Shown here: piece by piece, positions 1 to 14,706 of the stretch
Numbering within the stretch: position 1 is the first letter of the stretch
How the letters are laid out: each line of letters starts with the position of its first letter
Origin: Wuchereria bancrofti
Taxonomy: Eukaryota > Nematoda > Chromadorea > Rhabditida > Onchocercidae
NCBI GenBank assembly: GCA_005281725.1
Contig: SSBO01000003.1
Span: 6,510,495 to 6,574,494 of the forward strand
Direction of reading: 5' to 3'
DNA length: 64,000 nucleotides
The notes under the pieces: generated by a model
The model's database searches: none
Told to the model about the DNA's origin: nothing
The model's input: only the letters and a program-made list of their open reading frames with translations
Program-made: the position numbers and the translations under genes

Positions 1-318
1 GCTTTTCTCCTATTATTTCCAACGGAAATTATATGAACAGTAGGTATTTGTATTTTATGTCTTTTATTCTTTAATATATGATCTGTAGAAATAGTTTCTA
101 GACTTACTTACTGTCATGTGAAATGATGGATCTTTCTTGCACAACAACTATATCATAGATATCGTTTCAATATCTTTCAATCCTACGATAGTTAAAAAAA
201 TTTGATATTTTATGATTTTGATGTTTATGTAATGAATGATCATCTTATTGCTTATTTATATCTTATAATTATATTTTGAATTTCATTTTTAAATAAATAT
301 TATTTAGAAAAGTCAATT
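1..318. other. 5' flank of the ML-domain gene
   Basis: A/T-rich sequence with no coding signal that I can support. It ends in a TTTAG acceptor at about 303-307, eleven bases before the first ATG. This could be either a spliced-leader acceptor or the end of a 5'UTR intron. Confidence 0.5.
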
Positions 319-1867
319 ATGCTTGTCAGATTAATGATAATTACTTCAATGGCGCAGTTTGCTGCAGCTACCAAATTCCCGAATGGTACCGACACCAAAA
401 TGAATTTTTTCAGCTGTGGTCCTGGTATGCTTATACATTTAAAGATTTAGTAGTGAAACATAGAGTTTGAGAGAAAGATCTGTCTATCTACTATTTTATT
501 CTTCATTCCGGGTTCAGAAGTTTAAGTCTACCGGTTTATCGTTCGACGGAATCATTCTTCATTCACGGAATTATTTATTGCTCATATTCTTATTTTTGAA
601 AACAATTGGATCAAATAAAAAAAATAATTCCACAAAAGAACAAAGCGAAAAAGAAGAGAATAAATAGATTACTGCAACTGATGAGAAAAGAAGTGTTATC
701 AATGGTAAAGATTTTTATTTTTAAAATTTGTTGGAGATTTCAAATAATTTTTGTGATGACATTTCCAGTGAATACCATCGATGTCTCATCCATAGAGCTG
801 TTCGATCGAAATGGTTTGTCAATGTATCCGATTAGATTAGAAGATTTGGCAACTGTTAAATTGAAGTCTTATAATAATGGAAACGTGGTGAAATTTTTTG
901 CAACTTATTTCAAGAATTACTATTAACAAAACTTTTTATAAACTAAGTGGTGCAAGCTGCAATCCATTCATTACTATAATAAGTTTTCTTCCATTTAACA
1001 TTTTTGTGATCTTTTTAATAATCAAAATTCAGCAAATATATATTCCAAAGAATTTAATTAATGATAAAAGTTTGGGCTGCAGATTGAAAAAGATAGAGTG
1101 AATGTAGAAGTTTATGCTTATATGGATAATGACGGGACATGGATGTGGAGAAATATCATTCCGGAGCCATTCCGATTTTTGTTGTAATTTTAACTGAAAA
1201 TAATTTACCATCGTTGCGTAATAATGGCCATCTTTTAATTAAAAATGAAATATTTTCCAAATTATTTACGATTATTTTTTTTAGAGAAACCATTGCTATA
1301 TTTCCAATCATTTTTCAATTATGAACTTTTTGCAGATTTAATATCGATGGCTGTAAAATGGCTCATAACTGTCCACTAACAAAAGGCGATCTCGAATTAA
1401 TACTGCCACTTAATCTCTACAAATATGCAATACTTTTTAAATTCATCGATAAAACTGTAAGTCTTTTTAGGTCTCAGTGATAAATTTTTATTCAGTAATA
1501 TTATGTCTTAAATGTTTCAAAAACTGCATCAAATTTTTCTCATTTTTATTCATTAAAATATGTATTCTCTTCCAGACTATACTATTCATATATCAGTTAA
1601 GTGAAATAGTTTATTGTTTAAAGTTCAAAGCTTCTAATTTATACATTACTTACCGCTAAAGTATTATTTGCAAAAGTTTTGCACCAACTTTAAAAACTGT
1701 AAGAAGTATGAAAAGAAAAAAAAAACTAAAAAATCAAAATTTAATATTTTTTATTAGAAATCAAGATTTAAATATTTCAGTTAGCTCATCAATTCATCAT
1801 CAAATTGTACGACGCTGGAAGTCGTCAAGAAGTTTCCTGTGAAATTATTCAGTTTAATCTTGTTTAA
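319..1867 (+). CDS. ML-domain (NPC2-like) secreted lipid-binding protein
   Basis: Five exons: 319-424, 769-887, 1083-1183, 1336-1456, 1781-1867, giving 177 residues. Residues 1-17 form a hydrophobic signal peptide. The body follows the ML domain (MD-2-related lipid recognition), the fold of Niemann-Pick C2, which carries sterols or other lipids in the lysosome or outside the cell. The diagnostic motif is DGCKMAHNCPLTKGD, near residues 113-127, the equivalent of the family's DGCxxxxxCP loop. C33 and C169 can form the outer disulfide and C115 and C121 the short-loop disulfide. A third NPC2 disulfide found in mammals has no matching cysteines here. The C-terminal strand contains VSCEI, as in the family. 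Introns are 130-345 bases with GT/AG ends. A polyadenylation signal AATAAA lies at 1996-2001. The fold assignment is firm; the bound lipid and cellular role are not known. Confidence 0.88.
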
Positions 1868-2518
1868 ACGATACAAAAAATGAAAGTTTGCATCTACAAT
1901 TAAGCAGTATTAAAAAAAAAGATGAATCTCAAATTTTGCACAAAATTTGAAATTAAGTTTTACGCTTTCTGAAATTTTTACACCTGAATATAATCAATAA
2001 AGGAATACAAACAGATTTAGCCATCGAAAACATCTAACATAAATTAGTGAATGTACTGTTATGAGAAATGATTTCAAAAGCAATGATTCCAAAGTGTCGG
2101 ACAATTACATCCAACAAATTATACACGCAACAAGAGATACATGAAGTTTCATGAAAATCCATTTTCAAATTCTGTCAAATTTATGGAAATACTTAAATAT
2201 TATCCTATGAACATCGAAACACAAGTGTTAGCAGCATAACATAAAAAAGTTAATAAATTGATATTGTTGCAATTATTTTAAACTATTAAGAATTATTAAA
2301 GTTCATTCTTCGTGGCCTTAAATTTTTCAAATAAAAAGCAGTCAAAAAAAGACTAGATTAAGCTATTAAGCTAATCAATAGTCATGAATTCAGTTTCAAC
2401 CACAATATATTGACATGTACGTAATATTAATGAGGGAAGTAAGCATAAGCTATTCATCAGGAATGTACGTTTTCCATTTCCAGAAGCGATTTCCGGATTA
2501 GGCACATGAGTATTGTAG

Positions 2519-2985
2519 TGACATTGTTGTTTTACGGCTTTTAATCATTTCTTTTTAGTTACAACACAGAAAAGAAGAAATCTATGACTTCGAGATAACC
2601 CGGGAGACGGGTAGAATTGAAAGCCATGAAAAACGGTCATTATATCATTTACTAATTCAGTAGTTTTTTTAAATAACAACACAACATAACACAATCTTAA
2701 ATATTACCCTTTACACATACATTCTACTATTATTTACTTATTAATGCAATAGTTCTGATGACATTTGCGCAATTATTGGAGTGCTATAACGACAAATTCA
2801 AGAAGTAATAACTGATATGATAAGAGTGTGATATTATATTAAGATGAGATATTACATTGCTATAATTAAAATTTCTGCATTAAGCTTTGCTATCCCATAC
2901 TCTCACATATCCTTCATGACGAATTCCTAATGTAATGTTTCATATAGAGAAGAATGACCTATGACATTGTTGTTTCACGGCTTTC
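2519..2985 (+). repeat. Dispersed 24-base near-direct repeat pair
   Basis: The sequence around 2519-2542 (TGACATTGTTGTTTTACGGC) recurs at 2962-2985 with one or two changes, about 440 bases apart. It could be the remnant of a duplicated element; neither copy has a coding signal. Confidence 0.4.
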
Positions 2986-5900
2986 GATTAAGTCCGTGTC
3001 CCATGTGATCCTAAAATTGTCCCAAATGATGAATTTCTTCTTGTTAGAGAGTTTTAATTTGATTATACTACATAATTTCTTCACAAACACATTTTAGAGT
3101 TTCGCTTTCCTCTCTCAAAGTTGTATTTTATCAGAGAAAAGTTTATGCTAATGATTACATAGGTATAGTTTCCATCGAGATGAGAGCAAGTGCCGGATCA
3201 AATTTCGACGACTGAGGATTCCTCTACACAAATTCAACAACCAAAATAATTTATTCAAAATAAACCGAGATAAATTTGATTATAAGTTCAAATATGCAAC
3301 CTATAATTTGTTTGTTGCTAGAAATGAGATATCTATGTGCAACACCTTACATCGTTTAATGCTTTCATGAATTTCATCGAGAAATGGAATAAATTAAGAA
3401 AATTTATACCAGTGAGACACTCATTTATTTAAGATTATTGATAGACAAAATTGACACACAATAAAATATTTGTAAATGAATGTTATGTGTTGTGATATCA
3501 AATTAGAAATGAATTGAAAGCTTCGTTATTCCACAAAACAGGAAGAAATTTTCTTACTTTTTAGGGTTAAACTGTTGCACTTTTCATTTCAACCAATTGC
3601 TTACTTGTTTCTGCTGCGAGAGAAAAACTATAAATGCATTTCACACCTGTTAATGAATGCAGGTGAAGAGAAAATTTACTTACTTCTTTTGTTTGTTGTC
3701 TCAACAGTTTAAATTATTCTTATTTCCTTCAGATTCTAATATTTCTACCTCAATTATTTTCCTTACTGTATGATTGACATTTTCTGGCAATAAAAGACAT
3801 TTAGAATTTTATGAACTTTTTGCATTTTAAACCATTTATAATATTAATGAAGTTATATATACAAATAGCTCAACTTACCTAACTACAGCGCAAATGTGGC
3901 GATATATAGGAGTGAAAACAAATTAGAAAGATTAACAACTAATTAATCAATTAAGAACTAATGGATGTTTCAAAATTATGAAATCCCTGTACTGTATAAA
4001 CTTTTGTTATTGTATCAAATCATCATCTGGTATGGATGATTTATAACAAGTAGCACACATTAAATTATAATAAGTAGAAACAAATATATGACCTTAATTA
4101 ATTTATTTGCTTCCATGCTAATCAGTCAAATTATCATTATGATCAAAGCTATCCTTATGATTACTCTCATTTCCAATCATTATTTTTTTCGTTTTTTTTT
4201 TACACAACAATTTATGATAATAAGAGTAAAACTGCAGTTTACTTTGCCAAATATCCTTTGATTATGTTAATATTGACAAAAGTTATTTTCATTTGTCTTT
4301 GAATAAGAATCTAATTCTCTCTATTCTTTCCTAAAAATGTTTTCTGTTTGCTAAACCACAGTTCATAGTATCATCACACTATCTTCTCTTTGATGTCATC
4401 CATTGTTGTGATTATTTTAATCAAAAAAAAAAATTTTATTTTTTGTTGAAAGGAAATGGAATAAATTCTTGTTTATCAAATCGTACAAAACTTTTTTTTT
4501 AATGTCTCATTATTTCGTATACAAATGATTTCAAATCTCGAAATCACTGCATATCATTAATAAACGAAATGTTTATTTCGCTTCTTCCGCACTAACAGAC
4601 GGATATTTCATTGCCAGTAACAAACGGATATTCATTTGATGGTAGACAAAAATTGGGCGATGCAAGGACGTAGCAGGACATACTCTCGACAGTTTCAAGA
4701 AAATTAGCAAAAGTCTGACCAATTTGAAAACTAATGTTAAATGGCTAATGTCCAAGTAGTGAATATATTAAATGAAATAGTTTAGTATACAATTAAAATT
4801 CATGAGAAGTTAATATCGGAATTTCTCATTAATAGTCATTAAAAGAAGCCATGCGACAATGTGGTGACCCAGCTTACCTACCCACCACACAATGTTGATG
4901 GCGTAATACATCAAAGATCTAACATAAAGTTCGCATTTCTTTGAAATGAAATACAACGAATAAAAATAGAGCATGTTGAAACGACAGGTTAGAGGACGTA
5001 CAAAGATCATTTGCTTCATTTGTTTACTTCATCCACTGTACACCTGTTTATAAATCATTGTCATATGTCATAAATCCATAACATATTCGTTTTAATTTAT
5101 AAATTATAATAAGACGATTTTCTGCTCTATTTGTTAAGTTCGTTTAATTAAGTTTGTGATTTGTGAAAGAAGGGTGACACATATGAAGGTAGATGAGAGC
5201 AAAGGATTCTCTAATTTACATAGGTAGTTGATTTCACCTTTCAATTCTTTTTTATTCTTTATAAACTGCAACAAATGTTTCAGCTTAGTTTTTTTCTTTT
5301 TTTTTTTTGTGCATCGATTCCTTGACATCTTTTTTCTGCTGTCACAAAATTCTTCATTTCATTTAACACTCCTATTTCATCTTGTTAAACTGTAAAAGAT
5401 TTCAAGAATATACTATGACAACAAGCAAAGAAGATATTAGATTTTCTAATAAATGACGTTGATTATTTAGGTAAACAGTAAAAATGGAAATTTAAACAGT
5501 GGCTATTTAGAATAAAATCATAGCCTTTCCTAGATTATAATTCTAAAAAAACTTTTTTTAAAAAACTTTTTTGCATTTCAAAATGTTCAAAAACGTCAAC
5601 TATTTCATTATCATAAATTTAATTAATGTTGACACTAAAAATAAATATAAATAGTCATCGCAATTTAAAGTTTTAGAATTTCCATCCATAGCACCTGTTA
5701 TATCTGCTCACAGAAACAATTTCATTGCACCACTTTCGTTGACCATTTTGATATTTGTTGAAAAGATTGGAAGAAACAATTGATTGTTACTCTGAATGGT
5801 CAAACTTTTGAAATTCATCCATTACTAACCGCCTTCTTTGTCTTGTTTTTCTGCCGGTATAGTTCACCTGTCACTATTGGATGATATGTTCAATCCGAGA

Positions 5901-8900
5901 TATATTCCTCAATTCTACCATTTTTGCTCATTTTTCTCGTCTACTTTCTTATCATTCATTTTCTGATGTAGCTAGAAATAGGTACTAATCATCAAAGAGA
6001 AATAATCATATCATATCATAATTTTGTGATCGCACAATCTGTTTCGTACTATTTTTAAATTTCAAAATAATTTTCACATTTTCTAAATAACCAAATTTTT
6101 ATATGGTTCACTTTTTTTCTCAATCATAGTAGAACGCTAAATGAAAGCATTCGGTATAAAAGCCAAAACTTAGATTTTTTTTTGAAAAGAAGTATTGAGG
6201 TATTTGAAGCAATCATTCGATGGAATGAAATGGGAGCGAAGCATCTGAATAATAAAAGCGGTTGTCACTCAAAAGTTCGCAGGATAAGATCCTTTTTTAC
6301 CAGTTCGATTGAAATAACAATTAAGTTCCTGTTTTAACATCTGCAAAAATTTTGTTTCCCTTTCCATATCATATTTTTCATAAATCTTTTTGTTTCATTC
6401 ACTTAAGGTTTTTTCTCTTTCTCACTTCCATTCCTTTTTGTTATCTTAACCTTTTCATTTCGTATCAATTCTTCAATTTCAATTTGTTTCAGTTTAAAAA
6501 TGAAGTCATACTATTTGAATAAGAATTTCTTCCTTCAATCATAAAACAAAATATAGCATAGCTTTGCATGGAAGTTTTTCATGCTGAAGGTATAAAAATA
6601 AATTCAGACGGAGACCAGTTCTGTACTTATGAATATATAAAGATGAGTCACTAATAATTACTGATATCAAAAAATTATAAATTATCGATCCGAAATGTAA
6701 TAGCTTCAACACTTTCATTGCAAATCCATTTCTCTTCCATACCATTATCTCATTTCATTTCATTTCAAATAAAGCAGAAATGGATCTAATTTGTCATTAC
6801 AATTCGGTTGGTTAAACAGCTCTAAATCTGATGATCTTTCTTCTTGATATTATAGAGAAACATATTTATATTTGGTTCATTAATGGAATCTCTCTTCGAT
6901 TCATAGCTAAATGTTTCTTAGAGATATTATATATTAGTATTAGCTAATCCAAAATGATTTAAAATATCTGTTTAATCTCTCATTCATCTATATTATTGTC
7001 CTCATTCACCGTCACATAGTTTCTTAACTTGATTGATTGAAAATGATTGGAATTTTAATGTCCACTAGCAATCATACGATTGTATTCAAGCCATTTTCAA
7101 ACAACTTTATTTTCTCATATTCTAAACACACAACAATTCTAAACAATTTTTGAACTGTCATAATTGAGTATGAGTGAAATAAAACTAAAATGAGTCACTG
7201 ATATGTGATAGTGGAAATAGATAGAAACTGATTGAGTATTTATCGTCTCTTCGAAATTTTACAGCAAATGTTTGCATTATTCAAAATTTACATACAGTCA
7301 CTCAAGAAAATTGCTCAAAATTAAGGATAATAGAAGATTTGAATCCGATTCACCAAGGATTAAGTGCCTCTTATCAAATTCGCAGTCTCCAGCATAACCA
7401 GACACAATCTGGTACTTAAATATCAATCAGTTTTTTGAATGCCTCTTCGAGAGTTTCTTTCCATGACAAAAATTTATCGGATTACTGATTGGTGCTCAGT
7501 CATCAATCTGCTTAGCAAACCGGTTGCATTAACTTATTTAAAGTCATAATTGTCATAAGACATTATATTGATTCAACTTTACATTTTCTGTACACCTAAC
7601 GACTTTACTTAAAACACTTTTTTGATTTTCAAGAATTGAAATGGAAAGATTTTTTATTTTATACTTTTTAAATGAAATATATATAAGAGTTTCTAGCACT
7701 AAACTCAGTTCCATTATTATTCTTTTTCTCTTGTTAGATCATGTTTGATATGCCAGTTCACGTTAGCACATTTCAGGTTATTTCAGAATATGTCAGATCT
7801 TAAAAAAAGACAATTATGCGTTTGTCTTCTTCCTTGTTTTATTCCAAAACATTATAAAAGACAAATTTTAACGGTACATGTATCCATCATTCACCATCAT
7901 TCCTCCTCAAATTTTAACCAATTCAAATTATGCTATCCAACAAATTTTTAAATTTTAACCTCAAAACCAGAAATCGATGATTATACTTTCCAAAAATTCA
8001 GCATTAATCTTAAGAAAGATGAACACTGAAGATTAGAAAGGTCAAATTCATTTCTTTGCGTCGATTTGTTGAGGGAATATTTTTGTAATTTTTCCCTCTT
8101 TTCTTTACTAATGGACGACAATCGGAAGAAAAGAATTATTGCAATAGTGCAAATTCCTTTCCAACGTATTATCCAACATGTGGTAATCATTTCGACGACG
8201 ATTTTGTCAATGCTCAATATGCTACACTTCCTGCAACAATTGCCCTCTTACTTATTATTACTTTTTATTTCTTAAACTATTAAATTTTAAAACGTTAATT
8301 AAATCAAAAGTGGAATTTTGACAAATTCATTCAATTCACTTGCACATTTGAAAGCAAAGGTCAAATATCTGTCTTTCCTTTCGCCCAATTTTCCTATTTG
8401 TATTGAAAAATTAAATTTGACAAGAAGTTTTGCTCTTTTATAAAATATAATTGTTTTATTTAATAAAAAAATAATTGTTTTTTATAAAACATAGTTGTTG
8501 TTTTATTAATCGGTTCTTTGTAAACAATTGGAGAATGTGAGGACATAAAAGAGAAATCATCTCTTAGAAATGAATCTAATCTTTTCAAATACTTATAAAT
8601 TACACAACTCTTGAGATTCTTCTTATCATCATCCACATAAATTTCTATTCTGATTTTTTATGTTTAAAGACGCTTTTTGAAAGTTTAATTAAAAGCAAAC
8701 ATTATGAATGATTTAGATTTGAATGGTTGGTACCACCTAAATGGCCAAATCAAATTGATATTTGCACTGGTGATCAATGCAAAAAAGACTTTTTAGCTTC
8801 TTATGTTTATCATTTATACCTTCAAATAAATAATCGCTTTTAGACAACTGGCTAATTTCAGTGGACAAATTGCGCATAATATAGATAACGATTTGGTGAC

Positions 8901-8904
8901 ACAG

Positions 8905-8944
8905 TGGCTTCCAGTCAATTTGATGATGGCTTCCAGTCAATTTG
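8905..8944 (+). repeat. Short tandem duplication, 22-base period
   Basis: TGGCTTCCAGTCAATTTG is present at 8905-8922 and again at 8927-8944. A recent local duplication in noncoding DNA. Confidence 0.7.
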
Positions 8945-9476
8945 GTTCATTCCTCACACCCTTGGTTCATTAGTTTAAATGAGGTACGTTGTGAAGTAAT
9001 GAGAATGTGAAGTAGTTTAATTTTTAAAATTCATTTATTAATTAGTAAGAGTAATTGAGAAATGATTCAGAGAGATTTGATCTAACACTTATGTGACATG
9101 AAGTGAACAAAAATGGAAAGCTGCCTCCGTAGAAAGCTAACACCCAAGTGGACAATTCGACGAAAGCTTTTAGATTGCTTACCTCATTTTTTCAAACATA
9201 TTTATAACTTTCAAATTCAGGTCATTACTCAGCGACAATTTAAATAATAGCTCAGTTAGTCATTCATCCATTAAGAGAATTAAGTTCCCTTGCACTTTTA
9301 GTTATTTTTTTAAAATGATTGCTTAAAACTTTTTTTATATATCAAACTTTTTTCTTATACAAATTTCAAATAATTTTTGAAAATCCAATCCTTTCTTAAG
9401 ATTCCTACATATTTAGTGACATTTTACGTGCTGCAATGAATGTCAATCATGAAATTTACACGAAAATTGCACTAAC

Positions 9477-9505
9477 TAATCAATCAATCAATCAATCAAT
9501 CAATA
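9477..9505 (+). repeat. (AATC)n tetranucleotide microsatellite
   Basis: About seven perfect AATC units in noncoding DNA. Confidence 0.9.
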
Positions 9506-12500
9506 ATTGTGACAAAATGAAAAATCTTCAATTTTAGGAAATGGAATTTTGAAGACAAAAAAAGTGCTACGAAAACCGCAAAAATTTTTAAAAACTGCGA
9601 CTTTTTAAAAATTTTTGGAAGTTTTCGGATCCGCTTTTTTTGAAAAAAAGAATGAAGTTTTTTGCAGAGTACTATTTTAGCTCCATAAGTTAAAATCTTG
9701 CATTCGACGCTTCTCGTAATTTTTGTAAAGTTGAAATTGTAAATTTTTGAATTGTAAATCTCTACCTTGTGCAGTAAACAAAATTTTATGTCAAATACAA
9801 ATTTTATCAAAGGAAATTGCACAAGTTTTATTCAATTGTTAAAAATAGGGAAGAATGTTATAAGTAAAAGAAGGATTATTTATTCAAATACAATCTTATT
9901 TAAATAGCAATGTTTATTCAAATGAAGTAAAAAAGAATTTACAGATTGATTCAGAAGATAATTTTCCAAAGCTCTTTTTGCATATGACGTCATTCTTTCA
10001 TTTTTGTGAAATACTTTGTTATATTTGCTTCATGGAAATGTAGTGATTAAAGTTGTAATTATTTTACATTTTTCTGATTGAGCAAACAAATAGTGATTAA
10101 ATTGCTTTATAGCTATACTCTATAATATATATTTTAGTAGAACTGAGCAAGTCCTTGGGATGTTAATGACACTAACTTGCTCTTTGATTTTGCCATATTT
10201 TAAATATTTTAATTAGTTGGTAGAAATTTATCGTATGTCAAAGCAAACAATGATTAGGAAAGTGATGATATTAAGTAGATAATCAGATGAAGTGCTGATA
10301 TTGATAAGCTGATTAGAGAGATGCTATCAAGGTTGCTATTAATTTAGGGAAATTTCCAATATAGTTATTTATACAATTGAATAATTTGAATGATAACAGT
10401 TAAAACACTAAATGATAAATAGTAATTTGTTTACATACTGATATTATTTATGATTTCAAATATACTGTGAACAGCGGACAATAACAAATAGTTGCGGTTA
10501 TGTCAGAATAATTCTTCTGATAGACAAATGTTGAAATGAAGCGATTCGTTTTATTAGTTTGTTTAATTCAATCGATCCGACTTCCGTCCTTCCTTCCCTG
10601 TCGAAAACACAATTAATTCTTTGGAAATAAGAAAAAAAATGAAATAGGCTGTTATTATTGTCGTGCACAAGTAAAACATATCTTATTTCTTTATTTGAAA
10701 TCTCATTTTTGCAATGAATTATTGGAGTTTTTTAATTTCATTATTCTCATGTAATTAGAAAAAACGAGTGTGCCGAAATTATTTTTAATTTCAAGAAGAC
10801 ATTGAAATTAATTGTTATGTTAAATTACAAAATTCCAGGAAAATTATTGCAAATGTTTGTCGTTATATCGTTTGAGACCTATCGGATTAGTTTCAGGCTT
10901 ATTATGGATGATTTTCCGGAATTTTTGTCTGGAGTTCATCTTATACATATTTCATATTTTTTTCAGATGGTTTTCGTATTTAAGAGATTTATCTGCGATT
11001 CACAAAGGAACATTTCCAAATCTAAAGTGTTTCATGTGATTTAAATCAGAAAATTTTATTTGGTACTATATTTATTAAATATTATTAATACTATTTTACA
11101 CTGAAGTTTCTCTTGACAAATAATAGCTGTATCAATACGATAATTTTAAGAATTTAAAATGTTTCAGAATGTGTTGTATGTAAAAATTTTAAAGCTTTTA
11201 ATTTTAAATTAACTCCTGCATCGAAATTTTCTGTCATCTAATGGAGAATATGCTTGTCAGATCTCTTTCTCAGATTGAAATCTTAAAAAATCCTTGTGAC
11301 AATATGCTAATATAAATAAATATACATATATCAATGAGTTAATTTAAAGCTATTCAGCATTTCCATTTCTATAAGTCAACTGGTCACTCAATCAATGTCA
11401 TTGAATTATATCTTACATCAATCAGAAATAATCCATATCAGAGAGAATAATCAAAGAGAGGAGAGGAAAAATTGAAAATGTCAAATGACTCATTCATAGA
11501 GAAGCTAAGTGATACATTTCGTTTGTTTCTACACTATTTTCTTTTTTATGGAAATTTTCTTTATTAATTTAATTTAACTCTGATTAATTATGGGATCTTT
11601 CGAAGTAAAGCCTTAATGATAGAAATATTTCCTTATTATTTACACTTTTTCTGAGTGAAACTAAAACAGAGAATAACGAAATAAATACCAGTTATCGATA
11701 AGGAATTAGGCGAAGTTATCAGATATGGTTGACTGACTGATTGATTGATTGATTAATTGTTTGACTGGCTCTGCCGTACTATCTTCTTTGTGAAACTTTA
11801 TATTATTTAAAGATGAATTAAGACTTTCTCTTCTTGATTAATTTATTGAACATATCAATAAACATAAGTTATTTACGATTATCACTGGTGTATTATCACT
11901 ACCCATTAGTTATCAAGAGTGATGGAATCAGAAATATCATCGTAAGAACTCGCATGACGTCATTATATATGCTTAGTGCCTAGCAAATTTACTTTTTACG
12001 CTTCTACCATAGAAGAGGAAAAATTAGCATCAACTCTTCAAGCTTTGCAATATTTACTTAGTCTTTTTTCGAAGTTCCTATCAAATGTGATCTATTTAAA
12101 TGCATTGATTGACTGACTGCGAACAGAAATTTTCCCATTTAAATTAAACGATATGATAGCTTTTTTTTCTTCGTATCACTAATTCCTCTTAAATTATATA
12201 TTAACTTTCCTTTGTTTTCAAACCTGCTCAAACAATGAACAAATATTTCCATTTATTTCATACTTATCATTGTTCAACAAATGACTGCAGTGTATTCTCA
12301 AATCTTAAATTCAAAAACTATTAGTTTACAACGTTCTGGAAATTGAATTTATTTACATATACTAATCACATGCCATATTAAAGCTATTAGTTCTCATAAA
12401 TTAAATTTAACTTAAATTAAACCAATTACACACTATTCAGGTTAAAAAGGAAAATTATTGATTTTCGTGGTAGTGTTGATGACAGCAGATTTCAAGCATT

Positions 12501-13622
12501 TTTCAATGATAATTCTTACAAATGTTTATTATTTGCCTCGTCAATAGCAATGTTTTGTTTGCATTGTTTTACTCATTTACTGATAAATCTATGCACTGAT
12601 AAGTTTGATGATAAATCTCTACACTGAATTTTTCAACTTCCCCGAAATAGAAAAGGGATTTTTTCCTTTCTAAACAAATCATTAAGAAAACCCTCGTAAA
12701 TTCCTTCATGAATTTCTTATCAATGAATTTGTCTTCTATTGTCTTATCACCAACATACAAATTCTTTTCTTTTTCTTCTTTAAAATCAGAGTAAACATTG
12801 ATAGCAATCTAATCAGCCAAAGAACTCTCAAAATGTACCGTTTATGCAAAAACCAATATCAGGGAAGAGAACATTCTGAACTTTCACAATATTAATATGT
12901 TTATTCCATAAGAAATTGTGGAATATATCCAATTATCATTTGTAATCAAAAATAAAGCGCACTTATCCGAAATCCACCATACTTCTGAATACATATCTTA
13001 GCGCTTTTTTCAGTTATGAATTTGATTCCTTTGCTTTAATATGAAAACTTGTCAAGCAGCGCCTCATTGCAATTGCTTTTCAGTTTGCGTTTGTATGTCA
13101 CCACTTTTTATCTTTCTATTAATGCTTATCTTCATTTATCCTCACCAAATATTGGTGCTCACTATCTGCTAAATAAAAGTAGTTTCTATCCTAAATTCAA
13201 AACTTTTAGAATTGAACTACGGCATATTTCCTTCAGTAATTTTTCTTTTCACTTAAATGTGATCTATTATTGATTAGGCGCTTTTCGTTTGATGTTGCTA
13301 ATGTAAAAAATTATAACAAACATGAGCAATAATCGCTGTTGATTTGTCACTTTTTCACTTTTAAAATAGCAAGTTTGCATAAGAGGGTGTTTATTTCGAT
13401 TTATTTCGGGGTTTAATCGCCGAAAATATGCAAAAAGTAATGATTTTCTTTAAAATACTGTTTTAAAGATTTGTAAATTTCAGTCTATTACTTCATTTCG
13501 AATTCAAAATTTATAAATGATTCGAGTTTCGTTAGAAAAGAGAAAAATATAGGGTAAATTTTTTCCAGGAATGGCTCGCATAATGAATTATTCATCAACT
13601 TATTGCTTCCTAGAATAAACAA

Positions 13623-13625
<3 letters not shown>

Positions 13626-13693
<68 letters not shown>
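13626..13693 (+). repeat. (CA)n dinucleotide microsatellite
   Basis: Thirty-four uninterrupted CA units, the longest pure microsatellite in the window. Open frames that read through it as Cys-Val are artefacts of the repeat. Confidence 0.97.
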
Positions 13694-13695
<2 letters not shown>

Positions 13696-14688
13696 TAAAC
13701 AATTTCATAAAAAATGATAATTTTGAATTTTTTTCCTCTTTTCACTTTGCTCCAAAAATTGAATTTCCACAGTTGATCCTTAATTATTCATTGTAAATAA
13801 AATTATGTTTACAAAATTGCTCTTTTCAAGAGATTTATTTCTTAGAACTAACACTATTCACATCACGTTGTCTCAATAAGATTAAGGACAAAACTTTTTA
13901 AATTACAAATTTATGCAGTTTTTCAATTTCCATTATTTGAACAATGTCCGGAAAGTATTTACAAAACAAAAGGGATAAGTTATTGATATTTTTGTAATAG
14001 CTAAATGAAATGAATTCTCGAAATGTTTGTTGAATTTTGTGCAATTTTGCATTACTTTTTATTTCACTTTGATCAATTCAAAAAATTTTTCTTTAAAAAA
14101 AACTATTCGGCTTTTCTACGAATACTTTGATAAGCAACGAATGAAAAATATTATGTGTTTTGGTGGCGCTCAGTTCCTTGGTGGATACGTACCCAAAACC
14201 AGTTATTTGCGTCCTCTTTCATCGTTATGTTTTGCTTCAAATTTCGAAAAATCCACCACATTACCACTAATAATTTTTCTTTTTAAAATAATTTTTGCAG
14301 TTATAGTTTGATTGTAGTATGCTACACTCAATGGATAGAATTCTTTCTCAAGAAAAAAAATTTTTTTTCAAGATTTGAAACACTTTTACACTTCACATTC
14401 AAGTGAAAAGTCTTGATCCAATGTATTTCAACGTGTTTTCACTCAGTTTAAAATCAATTCTTTCCACTACCAAATGTCTGAACGTAAATGTTTGCATGTT
14501 TTGTTTTTTGTTTAAATTTCAAATTGTTCACTTTTGAAACAACGAATTTTCTATGTATTTTTATAGAAGTCAGGACAAACTTTAAATAGCAATTTGCACT
14601 GTGATGTAACATTGGGAGGAAAGAGGAGAAGAGAAGAGGTTGTCATCATTGGAATAATAATTTATGGGTAACTAACAGATAGTATTCA

Positions 14689-14706
14689 TATATATATATA
14701 TATATA
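14689..14706. repeat. (TA)n microsatellite
   Basis: About nine TA units in noncoding DNA. Confidence 0.8.

Noticed and set aside
606..926. 106-codon + strand frame
   Set aside because: Only its last part, from 769 to 887, is coding: it is exon 2 of the ML-domain gene. The rest is intron.
9496..9822. 108-codon - strand frame rich in Lys, Phe and Ile
   Set aside because: Low complexity, no splice partners and a length that chance can give in such A/T-rich DNA.
10802..11044. Two overlapping + strand frames with hydrophobic stretches
   Set aside because: One looks like a membrane segment, but I found no neighbouring exons and no family match, so it stays uncalled.
13488..13745. 85-codon - strand frame with a poly(Cys-Val) run
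   Set aside because: It is a translation of the (CA)n microsatellite; the flanks have no protein-like content.
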